From: Mucilaginibacter sp.
GTDB lineage: Bacteria; Bacteroidota; Bacteroidia; Sphingobacteriales; Sphingobacteriaceae
DNA: 64,000 nucleotides
Reading direction: 5' to 3'
Assembly: GCA_028288025.1 (NCBI GenBank)
Contig: JAQBOM010000015.1
Span: forward strand, 26,068 to 90,067
The position numbers and the translations under genes are program-made. The notes beneath the pieces were generated by a model. That model was given only the letters and a program-made list of their open reading frames with translations, was not told the DNA's origin and made no database searches. Each line of letters starts with the position of its first letter. Position 1 is the stretch's first letter. Of this stretch, positions 45,426 through 55,483 are shown one piece after another.

Positions 45426-45842
45426 GTGTTATTAAGTGCAGGCTCAATTGAGCAACTCCCGGCAATTGCCTCTGAAATAATTTCGTTTGCAGGGAATACC
45501 CGTATCCTACTCTTTTATGGCGATATGGGCGCCGGCAAAACTACGCTGATAAAAGCGATGTGTGAGCATTTAGGCGTAACCGACGTTGTAACCAGCCCCA
45601 CCTTTTCAATCGTGAATGAATACGCAGGGGCCGGGCAGAAGATTTACCATTTTGATTTTTACCGGCTCAAAAACCAAGCCGAAGCACTAGATCTCGGCTA
45701 TGAAGAGTATTTTTATTCGGATGCCTGGTGCTTTATTGAATGGCCCGAAAAGATACCCGATCTTCTTCCTGAAAATTATGTGCGTGTCAACATACAAGTT
45801 ATGCCCGATGGCTCGCGACATATAACAATTGATAGGAATTAA
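45426..45842 (+). CDS. tsaE: tRNA t6A synthesis ATPase TsaE
   Basis: A 138-aa P-loop protein with Walker A GDMGAGKTTLIKAM, TSPTFSIVNEY and the FIEWPEKIPDLLP motif. It works with TsaB, TsaC and TsaD in making t6A37 of ANN-decoding tRNAs. No ATG is available; the GTG at 45426 follows a stop in the same frame, and the N-terminus LLSAGSIEQLP keeps the family pattern. The front of the gene may have been altered by the event that cut the toxin gene. Confidence 0.9.
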   Translation: MLLSAGSIEQLPAIASEIISFAGNTRILLFYGDMGAGKTTLIKAMCEHLGVTDVVTSPTFSIVNEYAGAGQKIYHFDFYRLKNQAEALDLGYEEYFYSDAWCFIEWPEKIPDLLPENYVRVNIQVMPDGSRHITIDRN

Positions 45843-45895
45843 TTTAAACTTAAGCTATTTTTGCCTATCTTCATCATCCAGAAAAAAAGCACATA

Positions 45896-47122
45896 ATGAG
45901 CTCAGGGAAATACAGTGGATTTTCGGACATAGCCAAACAGGCGATGATGCAACCCCAGGAATCGATGCTGGAGGTGAAGAACAAAAAAAACAAGCTCTAC
46001 ATCGGCATTCCAAAAGAGGTTTCTTTCCAGGAGAACCGGGTACCGCTCACTCCGCTTTCTGTCGCCCTTTTAATTAACAACGGGCACGACGTGATGCTCG
46101 AAAGCAATGCCGGGCAGGCTGCCAACTTTTCGGATAAGGATTACAGCGAACAGGGTGCACGAATTGTATTCGACACCAAGAAGGTTTACGAGGCCGATAT
46201 TATTATCAAAATTGCCCCGCCGACATCGCAGGAAATTGAGATGATGAAACCCGGGCAGACGTTATTGTCGGCATTACAACTGGCCACGCTGAAACCGGAG
46301 TGCCTGCATGCCCTGCTTCAAAAAAAAATAACAGCCTTATGTTTTGAACATTTGCGCGACGAAGGCGGTTCGTTAAGTGTGGTAAGGGCCATGAGCGAAA
46401 TTGTAGGCGCTACATCGATATTGATTGCCGCTGAATACATCAGCAATATATTTGACGGAAAAGGCCTCATGCTTGGTGGCATAACGGGCGTACCCCCAAC
46501 CGAGATCGTTATTTTAGGGGCCGGCACCGTGGGTGAATATGCCGCACGTACCGCCATCGCCTTAGGTGCGGAAGTGAAAGTTTTTGACCCTTCAATATAC
46601 AAGCTCCGCCGGTTGCAAAACAATATTGGTGCCCGTGTATTTACTTCGGTGGTACAGCCTATTGTGCTCGAGAAAGCTATTACTACCTGCGATGTGGCTA
46701 TAGGCGCCATACGCGCCGAGGACGGTCGCAGCCCTTGTATTGTTTCGGAAGCTACGGTAAGCCGGATGAAACCCAATTCTGTCATTATTGATGTGAGCAT
46801 TGACCAGGGCGGTTGTTTCGAAACTTCGGAAGTAACCAACCACACCCACCCGGTTTTTAGAAAACATGATGTGATCCATTATTGTGTGCCCAATATTGCG
46901 TCGCGTGTGGCGCGCACCGCTACCTACGCGCTGACAAATATTTTTACTCCGATATTATTGGATATTGGGGAACATGGCAGTCTCAAAAACATGATCTGGC
47001 AAAAAGCCGGTTTACGCGAGTCGGTTTATATTTATAAAGGCCAGTTAACCAGCAAATATTTAGGCGAACGATTTTCAATCCCCACGAAGGACCTCGACTT
47101 GCTTATCGTTTCTCACCATTAA
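45896..47122 (+). CDS. ald: Alanine dehydrogenase
   Basis: A 408-aa NAD-dependent enzyme. An N-terminal extension of about 35 residues precedes IGIPKEVSFQENRVPLTP. The Rossmann motif is VVILGAGTVGEYAART (about 205), and IDVSIDQGGCFETS is the dimer/catalytic region. It interconverts alanine and pyruvate. The longer N-terminus matches the Bacteroidota subgroup. It precedes a D-Ala-D-Ala dipeptidase by 3 bp, perhaps a D/L-alanine recycling link. Confidence 0.92.
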   Translation: MSSGKYSGFSDIAKQAMMQPQESMLEVKNKKNKLYIGIPKEVSFQENRVPLTPLSVALLINNGHDVMLESNAGQAANFSDKDYSEQGARIVFDTKKVYEADIIIKIAPPTSQEIEMMKPGQTLLSALQLATLKPECLHALLQKKITALCFEHLRDEGGSLSVVRAMSEIVGATSILIAAEYISNIFDGKGLMLGGITGVPPTEIVILGAGTVGEYAARTAIALGAEVKVFDPSIYKLRRLQNNIGARVFTSVVQPIVLEKAITTCDVAIGAIRAEDGRSPCIVSEATVSRMKPNSVIIDVSIDQGGCFETSEVTNHTHPVFRKHDVIHYCVPNIASRVARTATYALTNIFTPILLDIGEHGSLKNMIWQKAGLRESVYIYKGQLTSKYLGERFSIPTKDLDLLIVSHH

Positions 47123-47125
47123 TAA

Positions 47126-47812
47126 ATGAAACGGCTTATTCAAATCCTGCTGCTTGTGTTTGTGTCCGCACCGCTGTTCGCGCAGCGTTATAAGTATATC
47201 GACAGCTCAAAAGTAATGGGCGTTAAAAGCTATCTCAAACAGATAAAGTTGCAGCCGGATTCACGGCTTGCGGAAATTAAACGATATGTACCCGGCATCC
47301 GCCTGGATATCAGGTATGCCACAACCAATAATTTTATGCACCGGCAAATGTATGCGCAAGCTAAGGCATATGCCCGGCTGCCGGTGGTTATGGCTTTAAA
47401 AGACGTTGAGGCTGATCTTAAAAAACGCGGTTTGGGCTTAAAAATATATGATGCTTACCGGCCGTATTCGGTTACGGTAAAATTTTATGAGATGGCGCGT
47501 GACACTAATTTTGTGGCCGATCCGCACACAGGTTCAAAGCACAACCGCGGCTGCGCCATTGACCTTACGATCATCGATTTGAAAACCGGGAATGAACTGG
47601 ATATGCCTACCGGTTTCGATAGCTTCAGTAAAAAAGCAGCGGCCGATTATGCCGATCTCCCCCGGTTGGAATATGCCAATCGCGAACTGTTAAAAAACGT
47701 GATGCAGGCACACGGCTTTAAAGTTTACCGTACCGAATGGTGGCACTATGATTTTAACGGGTGGATGAATTATCCGCTCCTGGATATTCCTTTTTCCGAA
47801 GTTCACGATTGA
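47126..47812 (+). CDS. D-alanyl-D-alanine dipeptidase (M15D, VanX/DdpX-like)
   Basis: A 228-aa protein with a signal peptide (to about 20). The zinc site is GSKHNRGCAIDLT (H and D) and TEWWHYDF (E and H), the M15D pattern. It splits D-Ala-D-Ala from peptidoglycan turnover in the periplasm; vancomycin resistance is not implied because no vanHA genes are near. It follows ald by 3 bp, so it is probably in the same transcript. Confidence 0.9.
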   Translation: MKRLIQILLLVFVSAPLFAQRYKYIDSSKVMGVKSYLKQIKLQPDSRLAEIKRYVPGIRLDIRYATTNNFMHRQMYAQAKAYARLPVVMALKDVEADLKKRGLGLKIYDAYRPYSVTVKFYEMARDTNFVADPHTGSKHNRGCAIDLTIIDLKTGNELDMPTGFDSFSKKAAADYADLPRLEYANRELLKNVMQAHGFKVYRTEWWHYDFNGWMNYPLLDIPFSEVHD

Positions 47813-47897
47813 CCCAATTTAAAAAAGCACCAAACATTTTTTGCTAAATCTCATTATCATATACTGAGTTAACAGCTTCATTTACCATATTTTACCT

Positions 47898-48872
47898 ATG
47901 ATAAAAATTTTAAGAAAAGGATATTGGAAGCAGATATGGAAGGTGCTGGGAGCCACCATAATGGGCTTTATCAACGATAATGGTTTAAAGCTAAGCGCTT
48001 CGCTGGCTTATTACACTATTTTTTCAATCGCCCCCCTGCTCATTCTAATTATATCCCTGGCGGGAATATTTTTTGGTCCTGATGCTGCTACCCACAGGTT
48101 ATATCCGCAAATAGCCGGATATGTAGGTACGAAAGCCGCACTTCAGATCGAGGATATTTTGAAAAGCCTTCAGTTGTCGGGTAAATCGGGTATAACCGTT
48201 GTAATTGGCGTGATTGTATTGTTCGTAGGCGCGAGCGGGATTTTTTTAGAGATCCAGGACTCATTAAACATTATCTGGCGTGTAAGGGCCAAACCCAAAC
48301 GCGGATGGCTTAAATTGATTCAAAACCGCTTTTTATCTTTTTCATTGATTATAGGACTGGGCTTTTTGCTGCTGGTTTCCCTGATAATTAATATTATTGT
48401 AACCGCACTAAACAACTGGATCGAACGGTTTTTGGTTATTGCAAAACTGGTCATTAATGCCATTAACCTGGGCGTAACCTTTATCATCATCTCCGCCTTA
48501 TTTGCTATTATCTTTAAGTTTTTACCCGATGTAAAGATCAGGTGGAAAGATGTGAGGAGCGGGGCGTTTTTTACAGCCATTCTTTTTATGATAGGCCAGT
48601 ATGTTATTAACCTGTACATTCAATATACCGCCCAAAGTTCGGCTTACGGTGCTGCCGGATCCATTTTAGTAATAATGGTTTGGATATATTATACCGCCAC
48701 AATTTTATATATCGGTGCTGAATTTACCCAGGTTTATGCTGAAGCCATTGGGTGCCGGATTGAGCCGGCAGATTACGCGGTAAGTATAAAACAAACCGAG
48801 GTTGAAAGAGTAGTAGAAGTACTGCCCCCGCAAAACCCACAGCTTAAAGGAAATTTGAAGCCCGAGTCTTAG
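47898..48872 (+). CDS. YihY/BrkB-family membrane protein
   Basis: A 324-aa inner membrane protein with six TM helices, basic N-terminus, and LSASLAYYTIFSIAPLLILI as the family's first helix. SAYGAAGSILVIMVWIYYTA is the last conserved helix pair. The function is unknown; it is not an RNase BN. The stop is directly followed by repeat tract M. Confidence 0.9.
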   Translation: MIKILRKGYWKQIWKVLGATIMGFINDNGLKLSASLAYYTIFSIAPLLILIISLAGIFFGPDAATHRLYPQIAGYVGTKAALQIEDILKSLQLSGKSGITVVIGVIVLFVGASGIFLEIQDSLNIIWRVRAKPKRGWLKLIQNRFLSFSLIIGLGFLLLVSLIINIIVTALNNWIERFLVIAKLVINAINLGVTFIIISALFAIIFKFLPDVKIRWKDVRSGAFFTAILFMIGQYVINLYIQYTAQSSAYGAAGSILVIMVWIYYTATILYIGAEFTQVYAEAIGCRIEPADYAVSIKQTEVERVVEVLPPQNPQLKGNLKPES

Positions 48873-48936
48873 TTGGCAGTTTTCAGTATGCAGTTGGCAG
48901 TTTAACGTGCAAACTGCTAACTAAAAACTGCCAACT
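48871..48936. repeat. 7-nt-phased inverted repeat tract M (CAGTTGG/AACTGCC)
   Basis: The words AGTTGGC, AGTTTTC, AGTATGC, AGTTGGC, AGTTTAA are followed by AACTGCT, AACTAAA, AACTGCC, AACTCCC. The order of the two halves makes an imperfect hairpin. It uses the same words as tract J. It starts at the BrkB stop and ends 3 nt before the dacB stop. Confidence 0.88.
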
Positions 48937-48939
48937 CCC

Positions 48940-50265
48940 CTAATACCGCTCGTGTATAAAGGTCATGATCCTCACCATTTCATTACGCACTTCACTGCTG
49001 GGCCGGGTAAAATTATTGTTCATAAATGAGAAAGCCAGCCGCTTTCCCTGCCGGGTAACCAGGTAGCCGCTTTGGTTATAGTTATTTGATAACGAGCCGG
49101 TTTTAGCCCAAACAAACGGCTGCCCGCTGTCGGTTTTATAAGCGGTTTTAATGGTGCCGGCTACGCCGCCGGCGGGCATCAGGCTGTGCAATAACTTTTC
49201 GTCTTTAATTTCGTCTAAAATCTTATTTAATAAAACCACCACGCTACGGGGGGTAAAAAGGTTTCGCCGTGAAAGGCCCGAACCATCAACCCATTGGGGG
49301 GCATCGGGCAGATCATTCAAAAAATGGGTCTTCGAGTAATTGATGACCGAATCGGTATTCAGTATGTTGTATTTGGCGGTGGAACAAACCAGTAAAAGTT
49401 GTTCGGCAATAAAGTTATCGCTGGGCTGCAACATGTGCTTATAAACTGTATCCGCAACAGCGTCGTAAAGTGTAGCGGCATCGTTTGTAAGCGGCAAATG
49501 TACTTCGGTTATGGTACCCTTCAGTGTGTCCTGCAGTAAGGCCAGGGTCAATGCGGTGCTTGTCTTCCAGGGAATTTCCTGCCTGAAATTTTTCGGAGGC
49601 CGGGTAGCCGGGTAAACGAAAGCATTGTTTAGAAAATCACGTTTTACCCTGAAATTATCGGGCCGGTAGCTGCTGTCGCAGGTTAAATACTTTTTTAAAA
49701 AGGCCGGCTTCACGTTTAATGCGCCATTTTTATCGGCATATATCACAGCTACATTGTCCTCAAGCGGTAATTCCGTTATCTCGGCCTGGTAATAACCACT
49801 ATAGTCATCCCATGCCCATCCATCGCCGTAAAACGCGTTGGCGTAATTGCCTGATGAGAAAAATAGCTTTTTATGACTGTTCTTTAAAAAATTATAAGCT
49901 TTTGTTCCCTTTAGTTCGCTGTGCAAAAAAGATGGATCGCCTGTTCCCCAAAAAATAAGCGAATCATGCCGGACGACATACTTTAAAGCCGGGATAGAAT
50001 CGCCCAGCATTTTAAGACATGTATAAAAAGTAAAAAGCTTAACGTTTGAGGCGGGTGTAAAATATTTATCGGCATTCAGCTCATATATCATTTGTTTACT
50101 ATCCAGGTCGTATAAAGCAAAGCCGGTAAAGTGGTCATTTAAAATAGCCGAGTGCTTGAAAAGCTTTTTAACCTTTCTTTTTTTTATGTGACTGGCAACA
50201 GTTAGATATGGTTGTATAGTAAATAAGCAGATGAGCGTTATTACAAGGAATATATTTCGTTGCAT
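48940..50265 (-). CDS. dacB: D-Ala-D-Ala carboxypeptidase/endopeptidase (PBP4, DacB)
   Basis: A 441-aa S13 peptidase. The ATG at 50265 gives a signal peptide (MQRNIFLVITLICLF); an upstream frame start is rejected. The active-site motifs are ASNVKLFTFY (SxxK), DGSGLSRRN (SxN-type region) and WAKTGSLSNNYN (KTG). It trims or cleaves peptidoglycan cross-links in the periplasm. Its 5' end faces the aspartyl protease gene, with very little space between. Confidence 0.92.
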   Translation of the reverse strand: MQRNIFLVITLICLFTIQPYLTVASHIKKRKVKKLFKHSAILNDHFTGFALYDLDSKQMIYELNADKYFTPASNVKLFTFYTCLKMLGDSIPALKYVVRHDSLIFWGTGDPSFLHSELKGTKAYNFLKNSHKKLFFSSGNYANAFYGDGWAWDDYSGYYQAEITELPLEDNVAVIYADKNGALNVKPAFLKKYLTCDSSYRPDNFRVKRDFLNNAFVYPATRPPKNFRQEIPWKTSTALTLALLQDTLKGTITEVHLPLTNDAATLYDAVADTVYKHMLQPSDNFIAEQLLLVCSTAKYNILNTDSVINYSKTHFLNDLPDAPQWVDGSGLSRRNLFTPRSVVVLLNKILDEIKDEKLLHSLMPAGGVAGTIKTAYKTDSGQPFVWAKTGSLSNNYNQSGYLVTRQGKRLAFSFMNNNFTRPSSEVRNEMVRIMTFIHERY

Positions 50266-50308
50266 CAATAGAGTAATAGTCGTATATTTAATAACCAAAT
50301 ATAAACTT

Positions 50309-51568
50309 TTGATCCGGCTATTTTATTTTATAAAGTCATGTCTCTACCGGCGCACCGCGCCAAGTGTTATTGCGCTTTTGACCTTATTATGTTTCGCTTG
50401 TTTACAGGCTAAAGCGCAATATTTTGATATACTCGGCAGCAGAAAACGCGTAAATATCCCTTTTACCATGGTAAGGGATATGATGATATTAAAATTGCAT
50501 ATAAATAATAAAGGGCCTTTTAATTTCATATTGGATTCGGGAGTAGGGTTAATGCTCATCACCGACCCTAAGTTGGTGGATTCAATCAATATCTCTAATA
50601 AACGAACGATCAAAATATCCGGGCTGGGTGAAGGCGATGACTACGAGGCTTATATAACATCGCCGCTAGATGTTGATATTCCGGGACTGGTTAGTTATGA
50701 TGTTGCAGCGGCTATTTTAAAAAAGGACCACTTCGGCCTTTCCAATTATGCAGGTATGCCTGTTCATGGCCTTTTGGGATACGAGTTTTTTAATAACCTG
50801 GTGGTTAAGATTGACTTTACTGATAGTACCATGGTGGTATGCAGGCCAAAGGATATTGGCAGGTTTAAGAAGGGAACTAAAATCCCCGTAGTTATTGAGA
50901 ACAGAAAGCCTTACATGCGGGCAAATATTACCTTCCCGAACGGCATAAAAACCCACAATAAACTGGTGCTCGACCTCGGAGCCGGCCATCCCCTGTCGCT
51001 TGAGAATGTTATCAAAAGAAATGGGCTTCCTGAAAAATTTATTGCCGCTAACCTGGGTGTGGGGTTAACCGGCCCCATTAACGGGTTTATCAGCCGGGTA
51101 AAAGAACTCGAAATAGGGAGGTATAAAATAAAAAACGTAATTACCTCTTTTCCGGAAGAAAAAATAAATGCCGGGCCTTCCGAACAAAGGGATGGAAACC
51201 TGGGTATGGAGGTGCTCAAAAGGTTTTCCCTGGTTATTGACTATCCCGACAGCTGCATCTATTTAAAGCCTGGGGCAAATATGAATGAACCTTTTGAGCA
51301 CGATATGAGCGGATTGGAGTATTATGGTACAGGCGATAATTTTAATCGTGTAATTATAAGCAGGGTTGAACCTGGTTCGGCGGCTGATGAAATCGGATTA
51401 GAGAAAGATGACGAAATAATTGCCATAAACTTCAAACGCGTTTCATCGATGACGCTCGAACAAATAGACGAGCTTTTTAAATCCCGGGACCAACGCAGCC
51501 TGCTACTCGAGATTTTTCACGATAAAAAATTAGACCAGGTTATCATCACATTAAAGCGACGGGTTTGA
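50309..51568 (+). CDS. Retropepsin-like aspartyl protease with PDZ domain
   Basis: A protein of 419 aa if it starts at TTG 50309, or 445 aa from ATG 50231, which lies inside dacB. Both give a hydrophobic export segment ending AKAQ. Two Asp-protease-like half-sites appear, FILDSGVGLMLI and KLVLDLGAGHPLSL, and a PDZ domain lies at the C-terminus (about 330-415: ISRVEPGSAADEIGLEKDDE). It should be periplasmic. The second site has DLG in place of DTG, so activity should be tested. Confidence 0.85.
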   Translation: MIRLFYFIKSCLYRRTAPSVIALLTLLCFACLQAKAQYFDILGSRKRVNIPFTMVRDMMILKLHINNKGPFNFILDSGVGLMLITDPKLVDSINISNKRTIKISGLGEGDDYEAYITSPLDVDIPGLVSYDVAAAILKKDHFGLSNYAGMPVHGLLGYEFFNNLVVKIDFTDSTMVVCRPKDIGRFKKGTKIPVVIENRKPYMRANITFPNGIKTHNKLVLDLGAGHPLSLENVIKRNGLPEKFIAANLGVGLTGPINGFISRVKELEIGRYKIKNVITSFPEEKINAGPSEQRDGNLGMEVLKRFSLVIDYPDSCIYLKPGANMNEPFEHDMSGLEYYGTGDNFNRVIISRVEPGSAADEIGLEKDDEIIAINFKRVSSMTLEQIDELFKSRDQRSLLLEIFHDKKLDQVIITLKRRV

Positions 51569-51853
51569 TATATGACTGCGCCAGCCTACAGTTCGATGTT
51601 CAATATTGCAGACATTGTCTTAATTAATAAACAACAGGTTAATGAAATTTCGACACAATCGAAATTTAAAGGAAATTTATTTGCCTGATTATTATATTAT
51701 TTTCCGTAAAAGTTAGGGTGCGTTCCGGTTAAACCAACCATTCCAGCGTTTGCTGGCTTAAAATTTGATACAGTTTTACGTTAAGAAAAAGTAAAACATC
51801 CACATAACTTAACTTAAGATCGCTTATTTATTATGTAACATGACTACAAGGTA

Positions 51854-52060
51854 ATGGAAGACAGAGAAATAAGTTTGTTAATTGAAACAAACAAGGCCAT
51901 TCTTGCAAAAATCGAGATGCTGAATAAAAGGGTTGAAGCCATCGAAAACAAATTTGAAGCAATTGACGAAGATGATTTAAAGCAAGCCATCTTAATACCA
52001 ATTGAACAGCTTAGCGAGTTTAAGACCGCTAATTTTATTGGGCAAACCGGCTCGTATTAA
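51854..52060 (+). CDS. Small coiled-coil protein, unknown
   Basis: A 68-aa protein. Residues 8-48 form an amphipathic coiled-coil-like helix (LIETNKAILAKIEMLNKRVE), then a short polar tail ending FIGQTGSY. No family is recognised. ATG start, clean stop, no terminator. It stands between the aspartyl protease and the zincin with gaps of nearly 300 and 190 bp. Confidence 0.5.
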   Translation: MEDREISLLIETNKAILAKIEMLNKRVEAIENKFEAIDEDDLKQAILIPIEQLSEFKTANFIGQTGSY

Positions 52061-52250
52061 AAATGCCTTCCCGGCAATTACACTCATGTCACTATGGGTT
52101 ACGGCATTGTATTCCTCCATCTTATTAACCAGATTTAATTTCCCCGTTATTTATCCGCGAATTTTTTCTTGCAACAAAAACTTTCCTGATTATTAAAATT
52201 TATAGGATTTTACATAAGTTTACATTTTACCCTATAATTTTAATTATTGT

Positions 52251-54884
52251 ATGACAAGATTTTTAAGAATAAGAGCAGACTTATTCGTAACCGCTATTGT
52301 CCTTGCTGTAATTGCAAGTTCATGTGCAACCAAAAAACAGGCGGCATCGCAAACCGTTACCATTAAAACCACCGCTACAGCTACAGGCTCCACTGCAACT
52401 GCGACTATCGGTTCACCGAAAAAAGAAGGTATCAAAAAATTCAGTGACGTGATACCAGCCAAAACAAAAGTCAACAAAGGGCTTTTTAATACCTATAAGG
52501 TTGACGGGAAGTATTATTATGATATTCCGGATTCATTACTCGGCCGCGAAATGGAGGTAATTACCCGCCTTGTCAGGACCCCTGCCGGTTTAAAAGTGTT
52601 CGGGCAGCAATACGGCGGCGAGTCGCAAAACGACCAGGTATGGAAGTGGGAACGCCATGATAAACAAGTATTTATACGCGTACCCAGCTATTCCATACGC
52701 GCCGACAGTACCACCGATATGTATCAGTCAGTCAGAAACTCCAACCTGGATGTTGTATTAGCTGCGTTTGATATAAAGGCGTTCAATAAAGATACGACCG
52801 GTGTTGTGATAGATGTGACCGACTTATACAATGGCGATGTTGCCGCTATCGGCATATCGGACGAATTAAAAAAAGCATATAAAATTTCTGTGCTCGACAA
52901 TTCAAGGTCGTACATTGATACAATTAAAAGCTTTCCGATAAACATCGAGGCTCATGTTTTAAAAACTTACCGGGCTGCTGAGTCGCCAACCGACAACACC
53001 AATGGTGCTGTATCGTTTGAATTGAACACATCCATGCTACTGCTGCCAAAAATACCCATGAAAGCGCGGTTAACCGACGAAAGGGTTGGATTTTTCGGGC
53101 AACGGCAAACCGACTACGGCACCGATGCTCAAAAATCTGAAGTTACTTCATATATACACCGGTGGAAACTTGAGCCTAAAGATGAAGCCGCTTATTTGCG
53201 GGGCGAATTGGTTGAACCTAAAAAGCCTATCGTTTTTTACATCGATCCGGCCACACCAAAAAAATGGGTACCATATCTAATCCTCGGAGTAAACGATTGG
53301 CAGAAAGCTTTTGAAGCAGCCGGATTTAAAAACGCCATTATAGGCAAAGCGGCGCCAACCCGTAAGGAAGATCCGCAGTTCAGTACCGAAGATGCACGCT
53401 ACAGTGTGATAAGGTACTTTGCATCGGATGTTGAAAATGCGTATGGTCCGCATGAATCGGACCCTAGGACAGGCGAAATCCTGGAAAGTCACGTAGGCTG
53501 GTATCACAACGTAATGCAATTATTGCGCGACTGGTATTTTGTTCAAACGGCTGCAATAAATCCTGACGCGCGTAAAGCTAAGTTTACCGACGAGCAAATG
53601 GGCGAACTGATTCGCTTTGTGTCATCGCACGAAGTTGGCCATACCCTTGGGTTACCGCATAACTTCGGTTCGAGCTATGCGTACCCGGTTGATTCGCTGC
53701 GTTCAAAATCGTTTACTGATAAACATGGCACTGCCCCGTCAATAATGGATTATGCACGCTTTAATTATGTAGCGCAGCCGGGCGATGGTGTAACACACCT
53801 TTACCCGCAAATAGGCGAATACGATAAATGGGCCATCAAATGGGGTTATACCTGGTTTCCCGGTAAAAAAACACCGAAACAGGAGAGGGAAATTTTAGAT
53901 GAATGGACAAAAGAGAAAGCCGGCATCCCGATGTATTATTACGGAAGGCAGGGCACCAGCATCGACCCCCGTTTGCAAAGCGAAGACCTTGGTGACAACG
54001 CTATGAAGGCAAGCACCTACGGAATAGCCAATTTAAAACGGATTTTGCCAAACATCGAAAAATGGACCTATCAGAAAGGCGAAAATTTTAGCGATGTACA
54101 GAGCCTTTATAACGAGGTTTTAAACCAGTTTTCGCGTTACATGGGCCATGTTGTTACCAACATTGGCGGTATGAATGAAAATTTTAAAACATATGACCAA
54201 ACCGGCCCGGTTTATGACTTTGTTAGCAAGGACAAACAGCGCGAAGCGGTAATGTTTTTTAACAAACAGCTATTCGCCACACCGTTGTGGCTGATTGACA
54301 GCCAGGAACTGGTCAAATTTGACAATGGCGTAATGCTCAACCGGATAAAAGCAGTGCAAGTGGGTATGTTAAGCACCATTCTGTCCCAATCCAGGATTGC
54401 CCGGATGTTTGACAATCAAACAAAAAATGGGGCAAAGGCTTACACTGTAGCCGACTTGTTTAATGATTTACGTGGTGGCATATTTGTTGCCGGGCGGCCA
54501 GATGCATTTAAACGTAACCTCCAGAGGGGCTACATTGAGAACTTAAAAAGTCTGTTAAACGACGATTTCAGAACTATACCAGGTATTTCGGCAGCGCAGT
54601 TAGCCAACTTTGGCTTAACGCCGATAAACATGGCTTTATCCGATATCCGGCCAATGGTCCGGGCCGAATTGAAGCTTATCGATGCGCGTTTACCAAAGGG
54701 TGGGGATGCGATCACAGTGGCTCACTATGCTGATTTACATGTAAGGATCAAGGAAACGCTAAATCCTACCAGGCCGATTGTGAATTTACCAGCCGCCGGC
54801 GCCAGAGGACTAGAGGTAGAGAACCCAGGTGATAAAACAACAGGCTACCTAAACTGCTGGCCAAAGCCTGATTCAGAAAAATAA
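52251..54884 (+). CDS. Zinc-dependent metalloprotease (DUF5117/DUF5118-type)
   Basis: An 877-aa protein with a lipoprotein signal (AVIASSC at about residue 25). The zinc motif is HEVGHTLGLPHNF (HExxHxxGxxH, metzincin type), with SIMDYARFNYV as the Met-turn. The N-terminal DUF5118 and DUF5117 regions come before the protease domain (about 400-560) and a DUF4953-like C-terminus follows. It should be surface or periplasmic. A strong terminator follows. Confidence 0.92.
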   Translation: MTRFLRIRADLFVTAIVLAVIASSCATKKQAASQTVTIKTTATATGSTATATIGSPKKEGIKKFSDVIPAKTKVNKGLFNTYKVDGKYYYDIPDSLLGREMEVITRLVRTPAGLKVFGQQYGGESQNDQVWKWERHDKQVFIRVPSYSIRADSTTDMYQSVRNSNLDVVLAAFDIKAFNKDTTGVVIDVTDLYNGDVAAIGISDELKKAYKISVLDNSRSYIDTIKSFPINIEAHVLKTYRAAESPTDNTNGAVSFELNTSMLLLPKIPMKARLTDERVGFFGQRQTDYGTDAQKSEVTSYIHRWKLEPKDEAAYLRGELVEPKKPIVFYIDPATPKKWVPYLILGVNDWQKAFEAAGFKNAIIGKAAPTRKEDPQFSTEDARYSVIRYFASDVENAYGPHESDPRTGEILESHVGWYHNVMQLLRDWYFVQTAAINPDARKAKFTDEQMGELIRFVSSHEVGHTLGLPHNFGSSYAYPVDSLRSKSFTDKHGTAPSIMDYARFNYVAQPGDGVTHLYPQIGEYDKWAIKWGYTWFPGKKTPKQEREILDEWTKEKAGIPMYYYGRQGTSIDPRLQSEDLGDNAMKASTYGIANLKRILPNIEKWTYQKGENFSDVQSLYNEVLNQFSRYMGHVVTNIGGMNENFKTYDQTGPVYDFVSKDKQREAVMFFNKQLFATPLWLIDSQELVKFDNGVMLNRIKAVQVGMLSTILSQSRIARMFDNQTKNGAKAYTVADLFNDLRGGIFVAGRPDAFKRNLQRGYIENLKSLLNDDFRTIPGISAAQLANFGLTPINMALSDIRPMVRAELKLIDARLPKGGDAITVAHYADLHVRIKETLNPTRPIVNLPAAGARGLEVENPGDKTTGYLNCWPKPDSEK

Positions 54885-54897
54885 ATATGATAATAAA

Positions 54898-54926
54898 AAA
54901 AGTCCCGCTCTGAGCGGGACTTTTAC
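54898..54926 (+). terminator. Terminator after metalloprotease gene
   Basis: A 13-bp perfect stem AAAAGTCCCGCTC / GAGCGGGACTTTT with a 1-nt centre. It ends in T and works in either direction. Confidence 0.9.
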
Positions 54927-55010
54927 ATAATACTATAAACCATTTATTCTTAAAACACTCAATTTTAATTCCTTCGCAGTAATTGCTGACCGTGCATAAT
55001 ATTCAACTCT

Positions 55011-55283
55011 TCATTTGAGTTGGCTGATGTTTTCAAAAAATGCTTTCTGCAGGTCCAGCAGCGATTTTACTTTTATTGCTTCTCCATAAGCATCAAAACA
55101 TAAAAACTGCGAAAATTCAGGGTCGTTATTTTTTTCCCGTTCCAGAAAATTGAACGTCTCAAAAAAATAATGCCTGGTGGTCACATTGTTCTTATTGTTG
55201 AACTGTGATCCATTTAAATGAAAACCGATCGTATCGATCCACTTATGTATCTTCGCATGTAAAGATCTCTTAATCTTAGCCAT
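55011..55283 (-). CDS. Small hypothetical protein
   Basis: A 90-aa protein, basic N-terminus (MAKIKRSLHAKIHKWID) and mixed helix/strand content. No signal, TM segment or known domain. ATG start. It points toward the metalloprotease terminator and away from the collagen-like gene, so it has no operon partner. Confidence 0.5.
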   Translation of the reverse strand: MAKIKRSLHAKIHKWIDTIGFHLNGSQFNNKNNVTTRHYFFETFNFLEREKNNDPEFSQFLCFDAYGEAIKVKSLLDLQKAFFENISQLK

Positions 55284-55483
55284 AGGTCAACGCATTTAAA
55301 AGATTAACTATGTATGTTATCTTTTGTTTGGATAAGGATAAATTTAATTTCTAAACAATTGTTAGTTGCCCCGGCTTAAAAATTTCGTTTTATTTCTGAA
55401 AATCGTCGTTTGTTTTTAAAGACGCAACTTTTCACAAATCGTTGCGTATAACGTTGGAGAATTAAGAAATAAATTATAGAGAT

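Noticed and set aside
47126..47812. Vancomycin resistance gene vanX
   Set aside because: The M15D motifs fit, but no vanH, vanA or vanRS genes are near; a housekeeping dipeptidase is more likely.
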